NCBI RefSeq assembly: GCF_003058365.1
Contig: NZ_CP028858.1
Location: forward strand, 1,240,001-1,304,000
Direction: 5' to 3'
Length of the DNA: 64,000 nucleotides
Origin: Halococcoides cellulosivorans
GTDB taxonomy: Archaea > Halobacteriota > Halobacteria > Halobacteriales > Haloarculaceae
The notes beneath the pieces were generated by a model. The model saw only the letters and a list, made by a program, of their open reading frames with translations. It was not told the DNA's origin and made no database searches. Every line of letters begins with the position of its first letter. Position 1 is the first letter of the stretch. Below, one piece after another: positions 42,979 to 52,278 of the stretch. The position numbers and the translations under genes were made by a program.

Positions 42979-44727
42979 CTACCGCGTCTCGACGTGACGG
43001 ACTTCACAGGCGATCCCGCGCGTACTCGCAGCCATCTCGGGGCCGCTCATCGTCGCGCGCCCGACGGCGAACGCCGAGGGGCCCTCGAAGACCACTTCGT
43101 CACCCACCCGAATGGCGGGATCGGCGTCGACGACGCCCGGCGCGAGGACGCTGCCGTGCGGAACGAAATCGTCGATCGTCGCCGTGAGCGTCGGCACGTC
43201 GGCGTCGAGCCACCGCCGCGCGCCCGCGAGCGAGAGCGCGAGCGTGCCGTATTCGGGGACGACCGCCGCGAGTTGGGTGCCGTCGCTGGCGTGCGCGCGG
43301 AGTTTGGGGTGGAAACTCTGCACGGAGAGATCCTCGAAGATCGCGTCGCCCGCGCCCGCACCGAACTGGTAGTCCGCGATCGAACGAACGATCGCGTGCT
43401 GGCGGGCGCGCTTGCGATACCGCTCCTGGCCCGCGAGTGCCTCGTCCAGGCGGTCGAGCGCGCTTTGATCGCGCGGGTGGGTCTCGTCGGCGGTCCAGAC
43501 GATGGGGAGATCCAGGTCCCGGGTCGCGCGCTCGACGATCGGCCGGTAATCGGCGGGCACGTGAGCGATCACGCGCTCGTACTCTTGTGCCCTGAGATAC
43601 CGTTCGAGCGCGTCGGCAACGACCGCCACCTCCGTGTCGGTCCAGGATCCCGTCACGACGGTGTCGTAGTGCTGGGCGGGATAGGTCAGTTCGAGTTCCT
43701 GGGGGACGACGCCGAGCGGCGAGGTGAGCGAGACCTTGTGCGCGCGGTAGTCGATCGCGCCGCGGAACTGGCCGTGACTCGGGGAATCGCCATAGGGTTT
43801 GGTCGCAGAACAGGGAACCAGGACGGCCGTCTCGGAGAGGCGCGCCGAGAAGCGTTCAGCGACGCGCTCGGCAAACCGGCGGATCTCGACCCGTCGGAGC
43901 GTCGCGTCGCCGGTCGCGGTCATCGATGCGTTCCGGACGAGTGGGGTGCGCTGTTCGAGGTAGTCAGTGTCGTCCAGCCGTTCGATCGCCTCCGCCAGCC
44001 AGCGCGCCTGTTTGGACTGGCCTTCGAGGTAGTCGCGCAGACGCCCCTCGTGGATCCGCTGGCGAACCGTCGCGATCGCGGCGTCGAGTGCGGCGACGTT
44101 GTGTGTGACACAGTCGTCACGATCGAACGTGTCGGGCGTTGCCGATCGGCAGGCCGAACAGGCACACGGGAGATCGGTGAGGTCCTGCAGGCGGCGCGAC
44201 CCCTCGACGGTGAGATACCGGCCCTGACGCCCCGCGACGACCGCGCGGTCGGCGTCGAAGAGGTCTGCGCCGGCATAGGCGAGTGTGGCGACGAGCCGTG
44301 GCGTCGCGAGCCCCGGAAGGTAGAGCGCGGTGTCCGAGGGGATCGCCTCGCGGACCGCGACGACGCGATCGACGATCGCGCGCGCATCCCTGTCGACGGC
44401 GGGCGCACCCGAGAGGACGTACGCGTCGGTGCCGCGATCCCGGGCGGTCTCGGGCGTGACGACTGCCGCCGTCGGCGCGTCGTAGTCGGCGGTCGGCTCG
44501 TCGAACGTCGTCTGGATGTCGGTGGGCGTGCCCGCCGGGAACGCCCGGTGGGGCAGGACGGTCAGCGCGTCGCTCGTTGGGTCGACCGATCGGTCGGTGA
44601 CCCACTCGCTGCCCGCGTCGACGAGCGCGTCGTCGACCCGACCGGGTGTCTGGAGTGGGTCGTCCAGGCGGACGGTGCCCAGGCGTGCGGGCCCGTCGCG
44701 CCGAGTGACTTCGAAAAACTGGGTCAT
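42979..44727 (-). CDS. arcS: Archaeosine synthase ArcS (TGT-like with PUA domain)
   Basis: A 582-residue enzyme of the archaeosine pathway that attaches lysine to preQ0-modified tRNA. The N-terminal part resembles the TGT barrel (YVLSGAPAVDRDAR; GATPRL-type loops; zinc-site cysteines CACSAC), and the middle has LVPCSATKPYGDSPSHGQFR, the ArcS signature. The C-terminal PUA domain (about residues 505-582) binds tRNA and includes FVPHGSVLAPGVVDADPAIR. The start at 44727 gives the conserved N-terminus (MTQFFEVTRRDGPARLG). It sits with RaSEA. Confidence 0.94.
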   Translation of the reverse strand: MTQFFEVTRRDGPARLGTVRLDDPLQTPGRVDDALVDAGSEWVTDRSVDPTSDALTVLPHRAFPAGTPTDIQTTFDEPTADYDAPTAAVVTPETARDRGTDAYVLSGAPAVDRDARAIVDRVVAVREAIPSDTALYLPGLATPRLVATLAYAGADLFDADRAVVAGRQGRYLTVEGSRRLQDLTDLPCACSACRSATPDTFDRDDCVTHNVAALDAAIATVRQRIHEGRLRDYLEGQSKQARWLAEAIERLDDTDYLEQRTPLVRNASMTATGDATLRRVEIRRFAERVAERFSARLSETAVLVPCSATKPYGDSPSHGQFRGAIDYRAHKVSLTSPLGVVPQELELTYPAQHYDTVVTGSWTDTEVAVVADALERYLRAQEYERVIAHVPADYRPIVERATRDLDLPIVWTADETHPRDQSALDRLDEALAGQERYRKRARQHAIVRSIADYQFGAGAGDAIFEDLSVQSFHPKLRAHASDGTQLAAVVPEYGTLALSLAGARRWLDADVPTLTATIDDFVPHGSVLAPGVVDADPAIRVGDEVVFEGPSAFAVGRATMSGPEMAASTRGIACEVRHVETR

Positions 44728-44823
44728 GCCGTCGTGTCGGGATGGGTCCTCAACACCCTTTCGGGGTGGATCGATCGACCGCGATCCAAACGCAATAGAC
44801 CCCCCGGGCCGAACGGGCGGGCA

Positions 44824-45612
44824 ATGACAGCGTGGTTTCGCGTCATGACCTACAACGTCCGGTACGACAACCCGGACGATGGCGCTCACGCCTGGCCGAA
44901 TCGCCGCCGATCGGTCGCCGGAACGCTCCGGTTTCACGATCCCGCACTGATCGGCCTGCAGGAACCACTCGATCACCAACTCGACGATCTGAAAGACGAT
45001 CTCTCGGGGTTCGCCTGGGTCGGCCGGCCCCGCGTCGACGGCGATCGAGACGGTGAGTACACGCCGATCGGCTACCGGACCGATCGGTTCACACTCAAAG
45101 ACCACGACACGTTCTGGCTCTCCGAGACGCCCGAGGAAGCGGGCAGTCTCGGCTGGGATGCGCGTCACCCACGGATCGTCACCTGGGCACGCCTCGAAGA
45201 GGCCCGGACGGGGACGACGTTTCTCCACGCGAACACCCACTTCTCACACGACGGGCGAAAGGCCCGCATGGAGAGCGCACGCCTCGCCCTCGATCGGCTG
45301 GACGACCTGGCCGACGGCGCACCGGTCGTCCTGACGGGCGATTTCAACGCTGCGGTCGACGATCCCACCTACGACGCGCTGCTCGATGGGCCGCTCGACA
45401 ACGCCATCGACCGGTCTCGCCATCCCCACCACGGGCCGAAGACGAGCGTCTCTGATTTCGAGCGACTCGTTCCGAGCCGAAAGATCGACCACGTCTTCGT
45501 CACCGAGGACGTCGACGTACGCCAGCACGGCGTCTGTGCCGATCTGCGCTCGGAGACCGCCTATCCCTCCGATCACTTGCCGGTCGTCGCGGACTGTCGG
45601 GTCCCCGAGTAG
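44824..45612 (+). CDS. Endonuclease/exonuclease/phosphatase-family hydrolase
   Basis: A 262-residue EEP-fold phosphodiesterase. The start MTAWFRVMTYNVRYDNPDDG has the N-terminal Asn motif. LIGLQEPLDHQ has the metal-binding Glu, GDFNAAVDDPTY the catalytic Asp/Asn, and SDHLPVVADC the catalytic His. Such proteins cut nucleic acids, phospholipids or inositol phosphates, and the target is unknown. Its 3' end overlaps the convergent MFS gene by 40 bp. Confidence 0.9.
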   Translation: MTAWFRVMTYNVRYDNPDDGAHAWPNRRRSVAGTLRFHDPALIGLQEPLDHQLDDLKDDLSGFAWVGRPRVDGDRDGEYTPIGYRTDRFTLKDHDTFWLSETPEEAGSLGWDARHPRIVTWARLEEARTGTTFLHANTHFSHDGRKARMESARLALDRLDDLADGAPVVLTGDFNAAVDDPTYDALLDGPLDNAIDRSRHPHHGPKTSVSDFERLVPSRKIDHVFVTEDVDVRQHGVCADLRSETAYPSDHLPVVADCRVPE

Positions 45613-46871
45613 TTGGCCGGTTCGGAGACGGTCCACAGTGCGACCCCAGCGAGTCCGATCGTCACGGCCCCGACCGCGAGCACGAGATACAGCGTTCGAA
45701 TCGTCGTGAACTGATAGACCGGGCCAGCGACGAGTTCTCCGATCAGCCGACCGAGTCCGATCCCGAACGCCGAGAGGACGGTCTGTGCAGTGGCGTCGAT
45801 GCCCTCGGGTGAGAGGCGGTGGGCGAGTTGGACCGTCGCGTAGATCATCGAGGCCGCGCCGAACCCGACGAACACCTGCGCGAACAGCGCGGTCGGGACC
45901 GCACTCGTCAGCCCGAGCGTCGCGAAACCGACGACGAACGCCACCGCCCCGAGCACGACGGCGCGTCGGTCGTCGACGCCCTGGCGTGCCAGCGCGACGA
46001 GCAGACTCGCCTCCGCGACGGTCTTGACCAGCCACGCGACACCGGTGAGCGCCTCCCACTCAGCGATCGTCCCGAGATACACGGAGAGGTAGACGTCGCC
46101 GACGATGGCGACCGCGCCGTAGAGCGCTGCCGTCCCGAGCAAGACCGCGTACGGCGGGTGCGTCACCATCGCGATGGCCTCACGACCGATGTCGACCGAG
46201 AGGTCCGCCTCGGGCGCGGGGACGCCCCGGACGACCACGACCGTCAGCGCCATCCCGACCGCGTAGACGACGAACACCGATTGCAGCCCAAATCCAGGAA
46301 CGACGACCGGGCCGAGAGTGAGCCCAGAGATTGCGATCGGGCCGAGCACGAGGCCCGTCACGACGAGGCCGCTCGCGAGCGCGCCGATCCCGTAGGCGAT
46401 CGACCCGAACGCCCGGACCGTCCCGAAGGGGAGTCCACGCGAGATCACCATCGCGTTCGCCACGGGGACGATCGGTGCGCGAAACACCGAGACGATCAGC
46501 GTCGCGCCGGCGATCACCAGGAAGGTCACGGGCAGCGATTCGGCAAGTGGGCTGAGGAGTGTCGCGGACAGCGACTCGGCGGCCGGATAGACGAGTGCGG
46601 CCAGCCCCGAGACGACCGCGCCGGCGACGAGGACGGCCTTCGTGCGCCCGGTGCGATCAGCGATCACGCCCCAGACTGGCTTGGCGAGCAGGCCGCCAGC
46701 GACGAGTAACCCGCCCAGCACGCCCATCTGCGTGCCCGTGAGGCCGATCGATTCGAAGAAATCGTTTCGATACGTGAGAAAGACGTTCGCCGCGGCGAAG
46801 TAGACGAAATAGACGAGTTGATACCGACCCTGCGGACCGACCCCGGCCCAACGGCTCGCGAGCGACGACAT
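45573..46871 (-). CDS. MFS transporter (MFS_1-like)
   Basis: A 432-residue membrane protein with about 12 hydrophobic segments. The motif-A loop between helices 2 and 3 reads WGVIADRTGRTKAVLVAG, and a glycine-rich region follows (GTVRAFGSIAYGIGALASG). It resembles the nucleoside/sugar-proton-symporter-like MFS_1 group. The substrate is unknown. The C-terminal 13 codons overlap the EEP gene on the other strand. Confidence 0.88.
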   Translation of the reverse strand: MSSLASRWAGVGPQGRYQLVYFVYFAAANVFLTYRNDFFESIGLTGTQMGVLGGLLVAGGLLAKPVWGVIADRTGRTKAVLVAGAVVSGLAALVYPAAESLSATLLSPLAESLPVTFLVIAGATLIVSVFRAPIVPVANAMVISRGLPFGTVRAFGSIAYGIGALASGLVVTGLVLGPIAISGLTLGPVVVPGFGLQSVFVVYAVGMALTVVVVRGVPAPEADLSVDIGREAIAMVTHPPYAVLLGTAALYGAVAIVGDVYLSVYLGTIAEWEALTGVAWLVKTVAEASLLVALARQGVDDRRAVVLGAVAFVVGFATLGLTSAVPTALFAQVFVGFGAASMIYATVQLAHRLSPEGIDATAQTVLSAFGIGLGRLIGELVAGPVYQFTTIRTLYLVLAVGAVTIGLAGVALWTVSEPANYSGTRQSATTGK

Positions 46872-46934
46872 ACGGCCGGTTGATCATCGCCCGGGGAAAC
46901 TGTTGCGCACCGCTCCCGAATCAACAGATCAAGA

Positions 46935-46941
46935 CCTATAT
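46935..46941 (+). promoter_or_regulatory. Possible TATA element of gpmI
   Basis: CCTATAT lies about 25-31 bp before the gpmI ATG, the spacing expected for a leaderless haloarchaeal transcript. Confidence 0.4.
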
Positions 46942-46965
46942 CAGCGGACGGGCCAACCCTCAAAC

Positions 46966-48483
46966 ATGGACGTCGGACTCATCATCCTCGACGGTTGGGG
47001 CATGAACACGGACTCGAACGTGCGCGACGCCGTCCGCTCGGCTGACCTGGAGAACTTCCCGCTGTACTGGAAGATTGGCGCGCAAAATCAGCTCGATCCC
47101 TCGGGTCGGCGGGTCGGCCTCCCGGACGGCCAGATGGGCAACAGCGAGGTCGGCCACCTCAACATCGGTGCCGGCCGGGTCGTCAAACAGGACACCACCC
47201 GGATCACCGACGACATCGAGGCCGGCACGTTCGTCGAGAACGAGCAGTTGGTCGCCGCGATGGACTACGCCGACGCGAACGACGGTCGCGTCCACTTCAT
47301 GGGCCTGCTGAGCGACGGCGGTGTCCACTCCCGACAGACCCACCTGCACGCGCTGATCGAGATGGCGGCCGACCGTGACGTCGACGCCGTCACCCACGCC
47401 TTCATGGACGGGCGCGACACCTCACCGACCGCGGGCGCAGGCTATCTGGAGGACCTCCAGGCCGTGATCGATGCGGCCGGCACCGGTGAGGTCGCGACGA
47501 TCACCGGACGATATCACGCGATGGACCGCGATCAGAACTGGGAGCGCACGGTGAAAGCCTACGATGCGATCGTCGAGCGCGAGGCCGAGTTCACGGCCGC
47601 CGATCCCGTCGTTGCGGCCGAGGACTCCTACGACCGCGACACCACCGACGAGTTCATCGAGCCGACGCTGATCGAGGATCGCCCGGCACTCTCGGACGGC
47701 GACGCGGTGATCTTCTTCAACTTCCGGTCGGATCGCGCGCGCCAGTTGACGCGCATGCTCAACGCGATCGACCCGGACTGGGAGTACGAGTTGGATCAGC
47801 CCGAGATCCACTACGTGACGATGACCGAGTACGACGAGACGTTCGACCTGCCGGTCGCGTACGCCCCGAACCAGCCCGCGAACACACTGGGCGAGGTGCT
47901 TGCCGACACGGGCCACACCCAGCTTCGCATCGCAGAGACCGAGAAGTACGCTCACGTCACCTACTTCCTCAACGGCGGGCGCGAGGTCGAGTTCGACGGC
48001 GAGATTCGCGAGATCGTCCAGAGCCCCGACGTGCCGACCTACGACCTCCAGCCCGAGATGAACGCCGAGAAACTCACCGATCGCGCGATCGACATCGTCG
48101 AATCCGACGACCCCGACGCGATGGTGCTCAACTACGCCAACCCCGACATGGTCGGCCACACCGGCGACTTCGAGGCCGCCAAGGAGGCCGTCGAGGCCGT
48201 CGACGAACAACTGGGTCGCCTGGTCGACACGCTCAAAGACGCCGGGAGTGACATCCTCATCACCGCCGATCACGGCAACGCCGACGACATGGGCACTGAG
48301 GAGGATCCCCACACCGCCCACACCACCAACCCCGTCCCGATCGTCTATCTCTCGGAGACCGGCGACGACGGCGGGCGCGACGTGCGCACGGGTGGGTCGC
48401 TGTGTGACCTCGCGCCGACGATGCTCGATCTGATGGACGTCGAGCAGCCCGAAGAGATGACCGGCGAGACGCTGCTGGAGTAG
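46966..48483 (+). CDS. gpmI: 2,3-bisphosphoglycerate-independent phosphoglycerate mutase
   Basis: Interconverts 3- and 2-phosphoglycerate with Mn2+. The 505-residue protein has the nucleophile Ser in GQMGNSEVGHLNIGAGR, the metal ligands in LIILDGWG and ITADHGNADDMG, and the long binding insert, so it is the bacterial-type iPGM rather than the short archaeal ApgM. The ATG at 46966 puts LIILDGWG at the N-terminus. Confidence 0.96.
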   Translation: MDVGLIILDGWGMNTDSNVRDAVRSADLENFPLYWKIGAQNQLDPSGRRVGLPDGQMGNSEVGHLNIGAGRVVKQDTTRITDDIEAGTFVENEQLVAAMDYADANDGRVHFMGLLSDGGVHSRQTHLHALIEMAADRDVDAVTHAFMDGRDTSPTAGAGYLEDLQAVIDAAGTGEVATITGRYHAMDRDQNWERTVKAYDAIVEREAEFTAADPVVAAEDSYDRDTTDEFIEPTLIEDRPALSDGDAVIFFNFRSDRARQLTRMLNAIDPDWEYELDQPEIHYVTMTEYDETFDLPVAYAPNQPANTLGEVLADTGHTQLRIAETEKYAHVTYFLNGGREVEFDGEIREIVQSPDVPTYDLQPEMNAEKLTDRAIDIVESDDPDAMVLNYANPDMVGHTGDFEAAKEAVEAVDEQLGRLVDTLKDAGSDILITADHGNADDMGTEEDPHTAHTTNPVPIVYLSETGDDGGRDVRTGGSLCDLAPTMLDLMDVEQPEEMTGETLLE

Positions 48484-48488
48484 TCTCG

Positions 48489-49340
48489 CTACGGCGGACA
48501 GGTCTTCTCGATCAGCGCGACGAAGCGATCGATCGCATCCGAATCGTATTTCTCGACCGCGTCGACGGTCGGCCTGGCGTTGGTCTCGCCGACGACCGGC
48601 CCGTCGGGCCCGACGAGGAGGTCGACCCCGAGGAAGTCGACGTCGAGCGTCGCGGCCACGCGTTCCGCGAGGGCTCGAAGGCGCTCGTCAAGGTCGACGC
48701 CCTCCGCTCGGGCCCCACGGTGGACGTTGTGTCGCCAGCGCCGATCGTCGGGGTGCCGACGCTCGACACCCCCGACACAGGTGCCGTCGATCACCATCGC
48801 GCGGACGTCGCGGGCCTGGGGAACGAACGCCTGGAGCAGGTAGCTCTTGTCGCCGGTCGCCGCGTAGTCCTGGACGAGATCGATGTAGTCGACGATGCCC
48901 GCGAGCGTGTCGGGGTCGGGCGCACGGGTCACGCCAACGCCACGCGTCGTCGAGGTCGGCTTCACGACGACGGGATACCCGATTGCGTCGGCCGCCGCAA
49001 GCACGGCTGCGCGATCGGCGGGATTCGAGACCAGTCGTGTCGTCGGCGTCGGCAGGCCGGCCCGCTCCAGGCGGGCGTGGACGGCGGCCTTGTTCCGCGA
49101 GGTCAGCACGTCGCTCCGATCGTTGATCCAGGGTCGGTCGGCCGCCGCCGCGAGTGCCGCGCCTTCGACCACCCGTGAAGGAAAGACGAGTCCGATATCG
49201 AAGGCTGGCCAGTCCGGATCGGCCAGATCGATCACGCGGCCCGAGACCGGCAGGCCGACCACGGTGATCCCGTGATCGTCGAGGACACGGTCGAGACGCT
49301 CGAAGGTCTCGCTCTGTGTCGCCATCCCGAGCGTCGTCAT
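48489..49340 (-). CDS. RimK-family ATP-grasp ligase
   Basis: A 283-residue ATP-grasp enzyme. The N-terminal pre-ATP domain is short. The phosphate-loop region is VVVKPTSTTRGVGVTRA, the ATP clamp is LLQAFVPQARDVRAMVIDG, and the metal-binding Asp/Asn lie in LGVDLLVGPDGPVVGETNA. RimK/LysX-type enzymes ligate amino acids to peptides or carrier proteins. The substrate is unknown. It converges on gpmI and diverges from sufU. ATG 49325, five codons in, is an alternative start. Confidence 0.85.
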   Translation of the reverse strand: MTTLGMATQSETFERLDRVLDDHGITVVGLPVSGRVIDLADPDWPAFDIGLVFPSRVVEGAALAAAADRPWINDRSDVLTSRNKAAVHARLERAGLPTPTTRLVSNPADRAAVLAAADAIGYPVVVKPTSTTRGVGVTRAPDPDTLAGIVDYIDLVQDYAATGDKSYLLQAFVPQARDVRAMVIDGTCVGGVERRHPDDRRWRHNVHRGARAEGVDLDERLRALAERVAATLDVDFLGVDLLVGPDGPVVGETNARPTVDAVEKYDSDAIDRFVALIEKTCPP

Positions 49341-49439
49341 ACCCGTTGGGTGATCCGAGCGGCATTAAATTCCAGGATTGGGGCGACGGACCGTCGGCAC
49401 GGAACCCTTTTCGGCCGTGCTGGCCTACGACCGGCAACG

Positions 49440-49862
49440 ATGGGACTCGGCGGCTCGGATATGTACCGACAGCAGATCCTCGATCACTACAAGAACCCGC
49501 GGAACTACGGCGAACTCGACGACCCGACCTTCACCCACGAAGGCGAGAACCCGATGTGTGGCGACAATATCACGATCGACGTCGCCCTCGACGAGAGTGA
49601 GTCGACCATCGAGCGCGTCGCCTTCCACGGGGACGGTTGTGCGATCTCACAGGCGTCGGCGTCGATGCTCACCGACCGCCTGGAGGGGATGGCGATCGAG
49701 GAGTTAGAGGCGATGGACCGCGACGACGTCATCGACATGCTCGGCGTCGACATCTCGCCGATGCGGGTGAAGTGCGCGGTGCTGGCCGAGAAGGTCGCTC
49801 AGGACGGCTACGAAATCTACGCCGGCGAGAAAGACCTCGATCAGACGACGACCGAAGAGTAA
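49440..49862 (+). CDS. sufU: SufU/IscU-type iron-sulfur cluster protein
   Basis: A 140-residue scaffold or sulfur-transfer protein. The three Cys positions are visible in NPMCGDNIT, GDGCAIS and RVKCAVLAEKV, with the opening YRQQILDHYKNPRNYGELD typical of SufU. It acts in Fe-S cluster assembly with SufBCD. The Suf genes are not next to it here. The ATG at 49440 fits the conserved start. The AT-rich island begins right after its stop. Confidence 0.93.
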   Translation: MGLGGSDMYRQQILDHYKNPRNYGELDDPTFTHEGENPMCGDNITIDVALDESESTIERVAFHGDGCAISQASASMLTDRLEGMAIEELEAMDRDDVIDMLGVDISPMRVKCAVLAEKVAQDGYEIYAGEKDLDQTTTEE

Positions 49863-50048
49863 TGGGGTGAGCAGGGATACCGACCGGAATTTTTCTGTAG
49901 ATTCAGTATTCCCGGTATGACCCAATACAGAATAGTATCCAAAAGTCATCTGACAACGATTGAAACCCTTTTGCCAAAGAATACGCCAGAATGGGTCTCC
50001 TCTAGCAGACGAGCCCCATACAGAGATTAATTCCAATAACCACTCAAA
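49863..50048. other. AT-rich spacer after sufU (start of low-GC island)
   Basis: Base composition drops sharply after the sufU stop. No gene is seen. It includes CTAG at 50002, a tetranucleotide rare in the rest of the window, which with the next gene marks foreign DNA. Confidence 0.6.
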
Positions 50049-51404
50049 TCAGAAAAAGTAAGATCTTTGGATTTTCACAGTTTCTTCCAAAGATAAATCT
50101 CCCGTTAGATAATCGTCTTTTGAATCTAGCACATCACTAGGGTTGAGAACATCATTTGGCTTGTTTTTTGATCTATAGTAATTGAGTAAAGAACCATCAA
50201 CGGGAAGAGAGTCTTCCATCGAAACTGACTTGTCAACAACATCAGGACACTCCCATGATGTTTTTTCCCACGGATTCGAACCACATGGGTTGTCCGGAAG
50301 CTGAATTGGTTTTTCATCCGGGAATACCTCGTTCCGCACCGTCGCATTCAATCGGCGTCCAGGCAAATACAACCCATAATCACGATACGTCGGAGGGAAT
50401 ATTCCAGAGTCTGTCGACGGTTCACCATCCCATTCTGAATATGGTGATTTACTCGGTGGCATCCATCCATGTCGGAAAACCACTCTGTGGAACTGTCCAT
50501 CAGCAGGTACTTTAACCTCAACTTCATCGACTTGTATCTGAAAGTTTGGCAGAATACTATCAGAGAAAACGAATTTGTCCGAGCAGGGATGATACTCTTG
50601 TTTCCAGGACGAATCCTTGTCTATTTCAGTCAGTCCACAATCATCACCATCGCTGCTAAGACCGCTCACCAGTGCCTGTGCTAAAGCGGCAGCCCCTGCG
50701 GCATAGGGGTAATTAAAACTTGCAGCTGTAATTATTGTAGACAAAGCAGCGGACCCAATACTATATCCTTTATTTTCGATTTCGTTAGATAATTCCTGAG
50801 TTAATTCCTCGACCTGATCTTCGGGTAGTTTTCCATCAGTCGGTTCGATAGAACTGTCAAATATATCGCTCCAATTCGCTCCCCCATCATATCTATCATC
50901 AGCAAATCCACCCCAACTAGCTTCTTGTTTTGTATTTTCGAATTCGTTGCGCCATAAGCTTATATTCACTCCAGATTCAGCTTTGAAACGGTGTAGTAAC
51001 CCACTTACACCGGATATTTTCGCATCTCCAACTATTGTTCTCGGCTTGTCAAATCTGTTATTACTAGCAGGCCAAAACTCATTCACTGCCGTTACCAGGA
51101 CAAACTTGTGCGAAATTTTAGCGTCGTTCTCATTGTGGTTGAACCCCTTGTACCCCAAGTTTGTATTCGACTGAAGCCACACGTCTTGATTGGTGAGGTC
51201 ACTGTCCGACTCATCAGGGTTTCCACCGAACCGTCGATAAACCGTTTTATGTGACCGTGGAACCTCCCAGATGATGTCTGATTCAGATTGATCAGTCGCT
51301 GCTTCGACCGACGTTGATGCTGCCGTAATCGAACCCATCACCCCAGCGCCGACAGTAATATTTCTGATGAAATCCCGCCGACTCAGGTTGGTTGGATCAA
51401 CCAT
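50049..51404 (-). CDS. Tat-exported orphan protein in AT-rich island
   Basis: A 451-residue protein not assigned to any family. The N-terminus (NLSRRDFIRNITVGAGVMGS) is a twin-arginine signal, cleavable near ASTSVEAA. The mature part is polar and Asn/Asp/Ser-rich, with a hydrophobic stretch in the middle (IGSAALSTIITAASF, then AAGAAALAQALVSGLSS) that could form one or two membrane helices, like a pore-forming segment, followed by CG-, PC- and EC-containing regions. A TATA-like TTATTAAA lies about 21-28 bp before the ATG, consistent with a leaderless transcript. Composition and codon use differ strongly from neighbours, indicating recent transfer. Confidence 0.75.
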   Translation of the reverse strand: MVDPTNLSRRDFIRNITVGAGVMGSITAASTSVEAATDQSESDIIWEVPRSHKTVYRRFGGNPDESDSDLTNQDVWLQSNTNLGYKGFNHNENDAKISHKFVLVTAVNEFWPASNNRFDKPRTIVGDAKISGVSGLLHRFKAESGVNISLWRNEFENTKQEASWGGFADDRYDGGANWSDIFDSSIEPTDGKLPEDQVEELTQELSNEIENKGYSIGSAALSTIITAASFNYPYAAGAAALAQALVSGLSSDGDDCGLTEIDKDSSWKQEYHPCSDKFVFSDSILPNFQIQVDEVEVKVPADGQFHRVVFRHGWMPPSKSPYSEWDGEPSTDSGIFPPTYRDYGLYLPGRRLNATVRNEVFPDEKPIQLPDNPCGSNPWEKTSWECPDVVDKSVSMEDSLPVDGSLLNYYRSKNKPNDVLNPSDVLDSKDDYLTGDLSLEETVKIQRSYFF

Positions 51405-51501
51405 AATTGTGAATTTACTCCAGCTTTAATAAGGTTTTCCTTGCGCGAATTATCCCTCCAAGCGAACAGTCGAAAGCTATCGTTTCTACTTATGTTATAC
51501 C

Positions 51502-52113
51502 TTACTCGAACGTGCCGACGACGCTACTGTACTCTTCAGCGACGGCGTCCCAGTCGACCACGTCGAAGAAGGCGTCGACGAAGTCACCACGTGCGGGGCC
51601 GTAGTCGTGATAGTAGGAGTGCTCCCAGACGTCGAGCGCCAGGATGGGGTGGGCCCCCCAGAGTGCGCCCTGGTCGTGTTTGTCGACGACGACGTTGCGG
51701 AGTTGGCCAGCCTTCGAGTCGTACACCAGCAGCGCCCAGCCACCGGCAGCGGACGCGGCGGCCTCGAACTCGCCTTTCCAGCCCTCGTAGGAGCCGAAGT
51801 CTTCTTCGATGCGCTCGCGGAGCGACCCCGACGGCTCGCCGCCACCGTTCGGGGACATGTTCGTCCAGAACAGTTCGTGAAGATACGCACCACAGCCGTT
51901 GTGCGTGACCGAGCGCAGCGCGGCGCCGCTCGACGCGAAGTCGCCGTTCGCGCGGTTCTCGGCCAGCGTCTGCTCGGCCGCATCGAGGCCGTTCACGTAG
52001 CCCTGGTGGTGGGTGTCGTGATGCCAGGTCAGCACTTGCTCGCTAATCGACGGTGCGAGCGCGTCGTAGGCGTACGGAAGGTCGGGGAGTTCGGGGTGGG
52101 ATCGTTCGGACAT
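51502..52113 (-). CDS. sod: Superoxide dismutase, Mn/Fe type
   Basis: A 203-residue enzyme converting superoxide to hydrogen peroxide and oxygen. The four metal ligands fit LTWHHDTHHQGYVN (the first His), LHELFWTNM (the second), and ALDVWEHSYYHDYG (Asp and the fourth His). Haloarchaeal SODs are usually Mn-dependent, but the metal is not decided by sequence here. The ATG at 52113 gives the conserved start MSERSHPELPDLPYAYDAL. Confidence 0.95.
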   Translation of the reverse strand: MSERSHPELPDLPYAYDALAPSISEQVLTWHHDTHHQGYVNGLDAAEQTLAENRANGDFASSGAALRSVTHNGCGAYLHELFWTNMSPNGGGEPSGSLRERIEEDFGSYEGWKGEFEAAASAAGGWALLVYDSKAGQLRNVVVDKHDQGALWGAHPILALDVWEHSYYHDYGPARGDFVDAFFDVVDWDAVAEEYSSVVGTFE

Positions 52114-52278
52114 TGCAGGTCGGACCTGTAGCGGGGGCGAGAAAAAGATTGAGATGGGAAACGTTACCAGGGGCCGGACCGGCACCGGTCGGACACGATG
52201 ACGGATCTGGTCGAGACGGCAGTGCCGGCCTGGATTCCAGCAGTAGGTGCATAGCGCCCGCCCACGGCCTCGATCGAG

